A stretch of DNA of 64,000 nucleotides, from positions 32,280,638-32,344,637 of the forward strand of contig JAGTTD010000010.1 in the NCBI GenBank assembly GCA_018398585.1, given 5' to 3'. The stretch's first letter is position 1. Each line of letters begins with the position of its first letter. This document shows, one piece after another, positions 24,146-32,925 of the stretch. This DNA comes from Simmondsia chinensis. Its lineage: Eukaryota > Streptophyta > Magnoliopsida > Caryophyllales > Simmondsiaceae. The position numbers and the translations under genes were made by a program. The notes beneath the pieces are model-generated. The model saw nothing but the letters and a program-made list of their open reading frames with translations, was not told the DNA's origin and did not search any database.

Positions 24146-25161
24146 TGTTGGATGTATATTGTGTGCAATGACAAGTAGAATACTGCGTAAAATACTGTAA
24201 TAAATACTGCTGAAAATTACAATAAGAATAACCGAAAAGTACAAGGAAAAAACCGATAAATACTGATGATCGTGAACCGGAAATTACAGTAGTTTTGAAC
24301 CGAAAATTACAATAAATTTTTTTTGTGAAAACAGTAAAAACGCAGTTTCAAAATGCAGTAAAAATTGCAGTAATTGTAAATCGGAAAAATGCAACCAAAA
24401 AAATGAACACGACAATCAAATAATACCGAAAGAGGGAAAGTAGATTAGAAAATACCAAGATACCGTGCCGTGGGAAATACTACTGTCCTAAAAGACGATT
24501 TCGCCGCTGCTTCGGGGCAAACAGTGTTACCGGCGACCGCCCTCCAGGATTTACACGGTCCGATTGTTAACGTGCACTCGTCAATCGCTGGGTAGGAGCA
24601 CCCTAGAACTTTGCCCAACAACTTTTACCAAGAAAGAGAGAGAGCCGAAGAGAACTATGAAGATGTTTTTTGTTGAATGTGTATTTCTGCATGTTTAGTA
24701 TTGTATTTATACTAATAGTAAGAATCAAATCTGGTGTTTAATGTGGTGGTGCAACTACTAGAAACGCAGCTGGTGATTAATGTCATGGTGCAACGACTGG
24801 AAATGCCCAGGCTGTATGAATGGAGTAAAAATGCTCGATTTTGCAGTAATTGCGTTCTAATGGCAGTGAATTAAGGCGTTTGGAACTTGGCAACGGTAAC
24901 ATTGTTTATCGTAACTTTTCCGTAAAATAAATATATCCGGTGTAAAAAACTCACCCCCACCCACACCCGAGCACGGCACGGCGCGGCGCGGCGGGCGCCG
25001 CGCGAGTGTGGTTCTCTCCATTCCTTCACCCAAGATTTAATTCAAGTAAGTTAAAAATACTCAACCTTATAAACCCAACTATTCCCTTCTAAATTGTCAA
25101 TGTGGGATTGGGGTACAATTTTTCTACTAATTTGGATTTAGCTTGTATCATTTTTCTAACA
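24146..25161 (-). repeat. 5' LTR of copia element 1
   Basis: 1,016 bp partner of 18630-19649. No tRNA-Met primer site follows it on the minus strand. The adjacent sequence (about 24125-24145) may pair with another or an internal tRNA region, which I cannot assign. Confidence 0.92.
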
Positions 25162-25166
25162 GTGGG

Positions 25167-26500
25167 TAATGAGGCCGGTAGAGGTATGGGTCAATCACCG
25201 GCGGAGCGGGTACGGGTATGCACTTTGTACCCGTGGTGGGTCATAAGCGGCGTACGACAATAGGATTTGGGTGGCGGGTGCAGTTATTTTTATTTTGTAA
25301 TGCGTAGATCTTACAAACTAAAGTCAAATGGGGTGGGTACGGGTATAAGTGGGGACCCGCCCCGCGACGCTCCATGTCCGGCCCGCCCGGGCTCATACCC
25401 ACTAGACCCAGCTCATTTTGTACATAGTTAACCTTGAAATTTAAAAAAAAAGGGTTTAAATTCAATAATCGATATTATTTATCAATGTTAAAAAAAAAAT
25501 TGTTTTTAAAAATAGTATTAAACAAATAATATGAGCAGGTATAGATAATCATTTTGTACGTACATTAGAGCAATGAAGTGGTTACGGGAATAGGATTTGG
25601 GTGGCGGGTACGTGCGCCTCACCCCATTGCCATCCATTTGATACGTTGAGATATAATTGTGATACTTTAAGATTAATTGTTGTTGGGTATGCACTTCATA
25701 CCGGTGGCGGGTAATGGGGCGGGTACAGATATAGGATTTGGGTGGCGGTTACGGTTAGTTTGTTGTCAAATGCGTTAGATCTTATAAACCAAATTGAAAC
25801 GGGGCGGCTCAGGTATAAGTGGGGACCGGGCCGGCCACGCTTCGTACCCGCCCCGCCCCCATACCCACCATAATCGGTTCATTTTGTACATAGTTAACCT
25901 TGAAATTAAAAAATACGTGTTTAAATTCAACAATCAAAATTATTTACCAATGTTATAAAAAATAATTTATTTTTAAAAATAGTATTAAATAACTAATATG
26001 AGCGAGTATAGATAATCGTTTTGTACATGTTATAAAAAAGTAATTTGTTTTTAATTTTTTTTTAAAAATAGTATTAAATAACTAATATGAGCGGGTATAG
26101 ATAATCGTTTTGTACGCACATTAGGGCAATGAGGCAGGTATGCGTATAGGATTTGGGTGGCGGATACGGGTATGGAGGAGGCACCTCGTACCCGCCCCGG
26201 CCCATTGCCATCCCTTTGATACGTTGAGATATATTTGTACTATTTTTAGATTAATTATTGTTGGATATGCACTTCATACCCGTAGCGAGTAATGGGGCGG
26301 GTACGGGTATAGAATTTGGGTAGCTGGTACAGTTATAGATAATCGTTTTTTACGAACATTAGTGTATTGAGGCAGGAACAGGTATAGGATTTGGGTGGCG
26401 GGTATGGGTATGGAGGGGACACGCCGTACCCTCCCCGCCCCGCCCCGCCCCGCCCCACCCCGCCCCATTGCCATTCCTTTGATACGTTGAGATATAGTTG
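25167..26500. repeat. GC-rich gggtacggg repeat block of Helitron A
   Basis: Degenerate tandem units of roughly 480 bp. The aagtgggga-cc block near 25341 recurs near 25819, and the tatgcacttcatacc block near 25688 recurs near 26267. A short C5G-type run (ccgccccgccccgcccc) lies near 26440. Units alternate GC-rich parts (ggatttgggtggcgggtac) with AT-rich parts (taatatgagc, tttttaaaaatagta). Similar units in inverted orientation occur at 32387-32450 and 38480-39770. No protein is encoded. Confidence 0.75.
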
Positions 26501-26761
26501 GACTATTTTTAGATTAATTTTTGTTTAATTTACAAATAAATAGCAATTGTTATTGTTTAATATATAAATGAAGAAAATTTAAAAAGGATTGAAAAAAGGT
26601 AAATAAAGAAAAAGGAAAAATCTAAAAAAAAGATTAGAGGTGGGGAGCTTTTGAAGTAACAAGATAAATAAAGAAAAAAAAAATCTAAAAAAAAAGGATT
26701 GGGTGTGGGGGGCTTATGGAGGAGTTCAAACTCCTCTATAATATAATAGATAATAGATAGA

Positions 26762-27700
26762 TGCATCTTTTTCTAATAGTAACCAGCAAAAAAGATTGAA
26801 ACACTACATTCGAGTGCAACTAAACCGTCCCACTCTAGCTTTGATATTGGCGGTCGATGACCTCCACTCACTTGCCCATTAGGGTCAATCGCCCATGCTC
26901 ACTTGCTCAATAGGATTAGTCGCCCAAGTGATCTGCCATTGTCGGACACCCCAATCCCTCCCATGTCTCTTTTCTCTGCATCGTCAGCCCCATTCGCTGG
27001 CATTGTTGGTGGCGTGTGGTCACGCGTTCCACCAACTATGCCGTCGTTCCTCTGTCCTGGAGATTGCCACAAGGTGGACTATTGTTACACCACCATCTTG
27101 CAAAATCTAGTTCAATTGCGCCGTTATTTTAGATTTGACCTTTAATTTCGTGGCTTAATGCCATGATACACTAGAATATTGGGGCATGTGAGGAGCAAAG
27201 GGTGATGGTTTCACGTAAGGGGGTGGAGCATTTTAAGTATATTTAAAATTTTAGACTAAAGAGGTAATGTCATACACTGGAAGACTGGGCCGTTGGTTTG
27301 GTGCTTCTCATTACTCGCATAACAAGATTGCTTCTAAAATTGATTGTTTCTTATGAAAGTTGACTGTCGTCAGGAGATAATAAGATCGGGTAGTTGGATT
27401 TCTGCTTGCTTTGATGTTTCTCATCATTTAGATATCCAAATTGCTTCCACAATTGATTGTTTCCTATGAAGGTCGGGTTTCATCAAAATTATCTGAGTAT
27501 CGAGTGGGTTAAGCCTTCACAGGTACCCTTAAGTGGAATGTTGATACAGCTTCCCTAGGTCAAACAAACAGGGCTAACGGGTGAATTGCGCGTTCACTTA
27601 AGAAATTTTTGGCACAAATTGTGTAGTGCTATGATTTATTATGAGTGAGGTACCAAAATTCTTGCTTCGCTTTGTAACCTTATTTTTCTAAAATATATGG
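26762..27700. other. Intergenic DNA with a possible RNase H fragment and a short direct repeat
   Basis: No clear gene. Around 27521-27575 the plus strand encodes LKWNVDTASLG, similar to the start of RNase H domains of plant non-LTR elements, but it is too short to be sure. The segments 27295-27365 and 27408-27478 are diverged direct copies about 113 bp apart (both contain ttgattgtttc-tatga). The GC-richer piece 26820-27140 is unassigned. Confidence 0.4.
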
Positions 27701-27720
27701 ATTCAACAATCAAGAACAAT

Positions 27721-27870
27721 TGGCTCCTAAACCAAAAGGTCAAAAGGTTTGGAGTTCGATTCCCCTCCTTAAATCTCTCCTTGAAGAATCATTGACTTAA
27801 TTGGCATCTATGGTGTGTGGGTCGCTGCATCAGCCGAGGTTTACAGGGTAACTGTATTCCTCATCAGCAA
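27721..27870 (+). mobile_element. tRNA-type SINE
   Basis: A 150-bp unit with a strong RNA polymerase III B-box (gagttcgattccc, near 27752-27764) and a weak A-box region just upstream. Its 3' body gggtcgctgcatcagccgag resembles plant SINE tails. Flanking direct repeats aacaatcaagaacaat (27705-27720) and aacaatcaaaaataat (27871-27886) match at 14 of 16 positions, as expected for a retroposed unit. Confidence 0.65.
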
Positions 27871-27954
27871 AACAATCAAAAATAATCGTCATACCCTAGA
27901 AATATGATGTCATGCATCAGATTCTAAACTAAAAATTATTTTCTCCTAACTAGT

Positions 27955-28954
27955 TGTTTCAGAATTTTTTGGTCAGGTTCTAGATGAGAGCGGGACTCAA
28001 CCCTCACTTAAGAAAGCAGCTGCTGGAGCATTTAACTCAGGCTCACCTGCAAAACGAGCAAGGCCGTAAGAGGATCCTGCGGTGGTTTGAACAGCAGGAG
28101 ACCCCTCCGATGCCTAAGTCAGTAAGAGAAGCGGTAGCAATAATAAATATACGTAAAGTAGATAATACCTGGTAAATATGAATGAGCTAACCCAGGGAAA
28201 GGAGCGCATCGGGTAATAATCATGGAGGGGAAGAGGCAATACCGTGGTCCTAGCTAGGAGAGAGAGATGGGGGGTCTCTTGGGGAGGATATGAGGCGTGA
28301 GGCCCCTGAGAGGTGAGACCGTGAGGGGCGTGGGGCCCCAGGCCGGATGAGAGAGAGGGGTAGCTCGTGGAGATGCCCAGAGGAGCTTGGGTTGAATGAG
28401 GGGAATAGGTTGGTATTTATAGGAAAGGGGGAGCGGGTGGTGCTGGACAGTAGAGCCGGGCTAGGGGCAGTACCGCCTAGCATTACTTAATGGAGAGGTG
28501 AAGGTGAATGATTGGTTAGAAGTGAGGTGCTACAGTCTACATGGCGACCGGTTGAGAGGGGCGGTGATATAGCCTGGGTGATGACAGTTACGGTGCCGCC
28601 CGGTTGGTACACGGGGTTAGGAGAATGGGTACCGAGGCCTACAGGCGGTAGCCAAGGCAAGCGGTATTGTGGCTCTCAGGGCGGTAATGGTACCTGGATC
28701 TGATACCGCCTGGGAGTGGTCAAGAGAGAGGCGGCAATGACCCCTTGTCCCAATACCGCCTGGGAGTGGTTAGGAGTGGGGCGGTAATGACCTCCGGGGC
28801 CCGGTATCGCCTGGGAGTGTTCAGGAGTGGGGCGGTAATGACCCCTGGGACCCGGTACCGCCTAGGAGTGGTCAGGAGTGGGGCGGTAATGACCCCTGGG
28901 ACCCGGTATTACCCCCGCACGGGTCCGTGAGAGGGTTGTCATGCCATGGTTTCG
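27955..28954 (-). repeat. Solo LTR-like element related to the Tat LTR
   Basis: 1,000 bp starting tgtttcag, as the Tat LTRs at 51472 and 63269 do, flanked by perfect 5-mers ctagt (27950-27954 and 28955-28959). Its right end reads ttcg instead of the expected ttca. A tatttatagg block near 28410 may be the inverted TATA region also seen in the Tat LTR. No internal domains or partner LTR are nearby. It includes a 63-codon plus-strand frame (27984-28175, KQLLEHLTQAHLQNEQGR) that I do not recognise, and a 51-bp tandem array. Confidence 0.5.
28680..28915. repeat. 51-bp tandem array
   Basis: The phrase gcggtaatga or close variants recur at 28681, 28731, 28781, 28832 and 28883, i.e. every 50-51 bp. 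Each unit contains taccgcctgggagtggt-like sequence. Confidence 0.9.
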
Positions 28955-28959
28955 CTAGT

Positions 28960-29280
28960 TAACATTTTTATATTCATCACTAGTAAATAAAAAAATTATT
29001 TCTAAAAATTAGTAAAAGAAAAGCTTAATTTATCAAATTTTAAAGGACTAATATGAAATTAACCATAAGTTAAATGCAACCCCCGCATGTGAAGTCACCT
29101 AAAAGAATCGACGCTAACCGAGCCCCCACATTTGACATGTCCTCACTAATTTAACATTTTATTTGCATGTTTTTATGATGAATGTATTTAATTTGTATTT
29201 GAGTTGTTCAAATAAGTTATTTGTTATCTAAATTATGTATGGCGTTTAATTTGATAGTCATTTTTTAATTTTTTGATAGA
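28960..29280. other. AT-rich intergenic DNA
   Basis: No gene or structured feature recognised between the solo LTR and the following MITE-like element. Confidence 0.6.
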
Positions 29281-29650
29281 AAAATTATCGCTTGGGCATA
29301 TGAGATTTATCACTTATTTATCGCAACATTTTAATATAAACAATATGGTACTATGATTTGAATATTTTGTTACCTAAATACTCTTTGTTGGTATCAATAG
29401 ATTTTTATAAGAATCTAACTAATTTTATACAAAACATGTTGATATGATATAAGATTATGATAATATATATACGTCAAACCAATATTTTATTAAAAAATCA
29501 ACGTATTGTGCTTATTAATGTTGATGTAAATTATCTAAATATTGTCACAATATTCATGTGTCATTAATGTATTTTTTGGCAAAAATCATCAATTCCAATA
29601 AAAATATTAATATATTGTAAAATTGTATTCAATTTAGCATAATCCAACAA

Positions 29651-29892
29651 CCAAAGAGGGCACCAACACGCTATTACCGGATCACATGAGAGCTTTGAAG
29701 TTAAGCGTGCTTGGGCGAGAGTAGTACCAGGATGGATGACCTTCTGGGAAGTCCTCACCCTCAGGTTGGGGGCACTAGAAAACAGCCTCTCTTCAGGTTA
29801 ACACCCTGAAGGGGGAAGGCTGCATACATTCGTCCCCCCCAGACCCTACATAGGTGGGAGCCCTTGTGGCACTGGGTATGTTCCTATGTTCC
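29651..29892 (+). mobile_element. SINE with a 5S rRNA-derived head and an AU-SINE-like tail
   Basis: The left part (about 29655-29757) is a 5S rRNA copy; gaagttaagcgtgcttgggc and ctgggaagtcctc are diagnostic. The right part (29778-29892), with acagcctctcttcagg, ccagaccctacata and cactgggtatgtt, matches the 3' body of plant AU-type SINEs. The whole unit sits between perfect 17-bp direct repeats ttagcataatccaacaa (29634-29650 and 29893-29909). The chimera was therefore inserted as one retroposed unit and is not a 5S pseudogene next to a SINE. Length about 242 bp. There is no poly(A) tail, as is usual for AU SINEs. The 5S part is diverged in its first 40 bases and truncated at its 3' end. Confidence 0.9.
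29697..29741 (+). promoter_or_regulatory. Internal 5S-type RNA polymerase III promoter of the SINE
   Basis: A-box region gaagttaagcgtgctt (29697-29712), intermediate element ttgggc (29711-29716) and C-box agtaccaggatggatgacc (29723-29741), the last with two differences from the plant 5S C-box. The spacing is that of a genuine 5S gene, so TFIIIA-dependent transcription is plausible. Confidence 0.75.
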
Positions 29893-30261
29893 TTAGCATA
29901 ATCCAACAAAACTTTATGAAATTTCAACAAAAAAAAGTATCTGATTAATAAAATTTTAAACTTCAAGAAACCTAATTGATAAAATATTTAAACTCAAGGC
30001 ACTACATTGTATATATATTGAAATGGTAGAATGCTTAGATAATAAATATACAAGACTCATGATACCTAAGTAATAATTTCTCTTTCCTTATAATTGGTGT
30101 CCCTTACTCCAAAAATGAAAGTTATTCTTATGGGTTATTTGTATTTTAGTATCTCGATATTTTTAAAAATAAAAAGGAACATGACTTTTTTGAATTAATA
30201 AAAAGAATCATAAATTTTAGGCGTATTAATATAGAGACCCCTAAGGTTTTGCTGTATTAAT

Positions 30262-30590
30262 AAAAAAGCTCATCTTGGGCGTAATAAGTCATTTTCCATC
30301 AACAAAACTGACGTGACAATTGCCTTTTTATTGATACTATAGTAAAATGACAAAAATATCCTTCAATATGCATTTTTAAAATAAATTAAGCCAAAATAGA
30401 TAGTTTTGTGCAGAATATAATATCTCAAAATTTGTGCTTATAAAGTAAGGATAAGGGTATTGCATGGTGTTTTTGTCATTTTATAGTTGTATTAATAAAA
30501 AAAAAAAAAAGCAATCTAATGTGAACTCTGTCGACAGAAAATAACGTCATCACGTTGGAGATGAACCTTTTTTTTTATTAACAATAATTA
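30262..30590. mobile_element. MITE with about 90-bp inverted repeats
   Basis: 30263-30360 (gctcatcttgggcgtaataa ... tagtaaaatgacaaaaata) pairs imperfectly with the reverse complement of about 30465-30590 (gttcatctccaacgtgatga ... tataaaatgacaaaaacac). No coding sequence. The border with the next element is blurred. Confidence 0.5.
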
Positions 30591-31935
30591 ATCTAAAAAT
30601 AACCAAATTATATGTCAATATGCAAAAAAATAACCCAACCTTATTTTCTAACAAAAAAAATAACTAAACTCTAATTTTTTTACCAAAAAAAACCCAACTT
30701 TAACTTTTCTATCAAAAACTAACCCAACTCTAAATTTTCAATCAAAAAATAACCAAACTTTAAAATTACTCTAAAAATAAGCCAAATCTAAAAATTTAAC
30801 TTAAAAATACTAAATTGTGATGCGTGGCATGATGCTTTGACAATATATTTTTCTTTTACGTATTTTTAGTTTGGCTTATTCTTTGTAGGTTGCAAATGAG
30901 CTAAGCCGGCTCACGAGCCTATTTGACTCGGCTTGTTAAGGGCTCGGCTTAGGTTCGTCTAAACCGACTCAAGAGCCTGCTCGACTCCTTTAAGGGTAGC
31001 TCGTTTAAATAAACGAGCCAAATTAAATCGAGATTGACCCTGCTGGAAAGGCTCACGAACTGGCTCGTTTATGGGCTCATGAGCCACCTTAATTATTGGC
31101 TCGCATGTCTATATTGCGGAATTGAGTTACATGTATTTTTTTTTTTTAATTTTCAATTTCTATATATGATTTATTTTATTACTCTTTTCTGAAAATCCAA
31201 GTCACAATAATCATAAATGAACATAACAAGCCTAATCAATGAGCTTAACGAGCCTACTAAATGAGCACAATGAGTCTACAAAACTCAACGAGGTAGCTCG
31301 CCAAATAATCAAGCCTAAATGATACTAATACCGAATCAGTCTTATTTAGCAAGCGAGCTGAGCTGAGCATAGATATGCAGCTTGGTTAAATAAATGATAT
31401 GGATACTAAGCTAGTCTCATTTAGTTAACGAGCCGAGCAGAGCAAGCTACGGTTCAGTTCGGCTTGTCTCATTTGCAGCTCTAGTTCTCTTGTTGTATTC
31501 TTTTGTTATTTTGATTGTTCTGTGCCCCTAGGATATTGCTTTTTTTTTTTTTGTGGGATTATACTTAATTATTCAAAAAATGTATTTTTAGTTTGGTTAG
31601 GTAGGAAAAGAAATCAAGCCAAACCAAAAATACATAGAAGAAAAATATATTGTCGGAGCGTCATACCACATGCCATGCTTAGCCATCAATTGAGGATTTT
31701 TTAAATTAATTTTAGAATTTGGTTATTCTATTAGAAAAGTTAGAGTTGGATTATTTTTTGGCAGAAAAGTTAGAGTTGGGTTAGAAAATAAAATTTGGTT
31801 ATTTTTTGGTAGAAAAGTTAGAGTTAGATTATTTTTTAGTTAGAAAGTGGAGTTGAGTTATTTTTTGATATATTAACATATAGTTAGATTATTTTTAGAT
31901 TAATTATTATTTTATTAATAAGATAAAAACTTATA
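30591..31935. mobile_element. Inverted-repeat element with repeats built of 30-35-bp units
   Basis: About 30591-30800 is an inverted copy of about 31720-31930. Each arm is made of degenerate units such as aaaataacccaactctaac. Similar arm sequence plus a cgtcataccacatgccat core appears in Helitron B at 39780-39980. A hAT-like element lies inside (30886-31483). Probably a non-autonomous DNA transposon; target duplication not resolved. Confidence 0.55.
30886..31483. mobile_element. hAT-like non-autonomous element rich in gagc/gctc palindromes
   Basis: The left end taggttgcaaatgagc and the inverted right end tagagctgcaaatgag match apart from small differences, resembling the TAGRGCTGCAAA ends of plant hAT MITEs. 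The interior is full of short palindromes such as gctcgtttaaataaacgagc. The flanking 8-mers (attctttg, gttctctt) match at only 5 positions, so the insertion site is not proven. Confidence 0.55.
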
Positions 31936-32452
31936 ATTTTTTTTAATAATGCAAAAAAGTGATGGTACTTTTTATTATTTTAAAAAATATAAGATATTAA
32001 AATGTAAATAATTATATTATCTTATCTTACTATATATAATTATGGAGTTCCCCACCCCTAAAAAGCCTCCTAACTCCCAATACTTTTTTCTTAAATTTTT
32101 TCTTTTTTTATTTTCTTTTTAAAAGTTACAGCTCCTAAATACCCTCCCTACCCCCAATCCTTTTTTTCTTATATTTTCCCTTTTTTCTTATTTTTCTTTT
32201 AAATGCCCTCCACACTTCCAATCCTTTTTTCTTATTTTTCTTTTAATTTGTATTTGTATTTGTATATATAATTTGTTTACCCAACTAATTTGTATTTGTA
32301 TATTAAATAACAATAATTATTATTTATTTGTAGATTAAACAACAATCATTAATTTAAAAGTAGCCCAACTATATCTCAATGTATCAAAGGGATGGCAATG
32401 GGACGAGGCGGGGCGGGTAAAAACCCTTACCCCTGCCCGCCTCATTGTCCGC

Positions 32453-32848
32453 TGATGCAATCCCACTAGATATTTTAGGGGATTGAATCTCAAAACAATA
32501 ACGAGAGAAATAACTTAAACTAAAGAGAGAGAAAATGGCAAGTTTTTCATTACCTGGATCAAGAGCACCCACACATATATATAGATACACAAGAAGAGAA
32601 AACATCCAAAAACTCTAGCTAGAGCAAAATGCTAGATAAATACTAAATTATCACCCACTACTTATATGTCGTAAATCACAGCCCCTGCAGAATTAATATT
32701 TTGTCCCGAGCTAGCAAAAGACGCTATGGCCCCATCGGACCCTTCCTCCTCTCCTCGAACTGATGTGCCTGGGAGTCGGGCGGACCCGATATGATCTATA
32801 GGCCAACACTGGACCTCAATAGCATCGGCCCGATTGGGGAATGCAACA
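32453..32848 (-). repeat. 3' LTR of the chromovirus
   Basis: 396 bp, tgatgcaatccc to atgcaaca. Differs from 38079-38474 at about a dozen positions. Confidence 0.95.
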
Positions 32849-32866
32849 ATACTCTCCTCCCCGGAA
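32849..32866 (-). other. Polypurine tract of the chromovirus
   Basis: On the minus strand, a gggaggagagtat-type purine run directly precedes the 3' LTR start TGTTGCATT. Confidence 0.75.
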
Positions 32867-32925
32867 GACCCTTGCCCACAAGGGTCAAATGTCGGGTATT
32901 TCTCCCGAATGTCATGAACGAACTT

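Larger units (their letters stand above)
18630..25161 (-). mobile_element. Complete Ty1/copia retrotransposon
   Basis: 6.5 kb, with LTRs at 18630-19649 and 24146-25161 that begin TGTTGGAT and end TAACA on the plus strand. The flanking 5-mers are gcggg (18625-18629) and gtggg (25162-25166), 4 of 5 identical, differing by one C/T. The domain order gag, protease, integrase, RT, RNase H (high to low coordinate) makes this copia and places it on the minus strand. The insertion lies inside the GC-rich block of Helitron A. All domains are present but the polyprotein has several stops. Confidence 0.93.
17529..26761 (-). mobile_element. Helitron A, non-autonomous, split by a copia element
   Basis: Read on the minus strand it begins A|TCTATC at 26761 and ends CTAG|T at 17529, with a perfect hairpin CCGTGC-ATC-GCACGG (17541-17555) about 8 bp before the CTAG. 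That is the canonical Helitron layout with insertion between A and T. Removing the copia element (18630-25161) leaves about 2.7 kb. No Rep/helicase is encoded. Order from 5' to 3': a 'cccaatcc' pyrimidine-rich head, a GC-rich gggtacggg repeat block, a block with tgaattggtggttcag, then repeated aagtcttaaatt blocks. Helitron B (32020-41121) has the same order in the opposite orientation, including a 20-bp exact match (18525-18544 against the reverse complement of 39759-39778). Confidence 0.8.
29281..30080. mobile_element. AT-rich MITE-like element hosting the 5S SINE
   Basis: The left end (aaattatcgcttgggcat) and the inverted right end (from 30080 inward, aaattattacttaggtat) match imperfectly, suggesting terminal inverted repeats. 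Related copies lie at 1-110, 41600-42625 and 43405-43625, all rich in 'acctaagtgataa' words. The SINE and its duplication (29634-29909) lie inside it. Confidence 0.5.

Noticed and set aside
28680..28915. CRISPR-like array
   Set aside because: Repeats are contiguous 51-bp units with no unique spacers, in plant DNA; an ordinary tandem repeat.
29655..29757. A functional 5S rRNA gene or a Cassandra-type LTR
   Set aside because: The 5S copy is diverged at its 5' part, truncated at its 3' end and fused to a SINE tail within a single 17-bp duplication. There are no LTR ends or primer site as in Cassandra, and no tandem 5S units.
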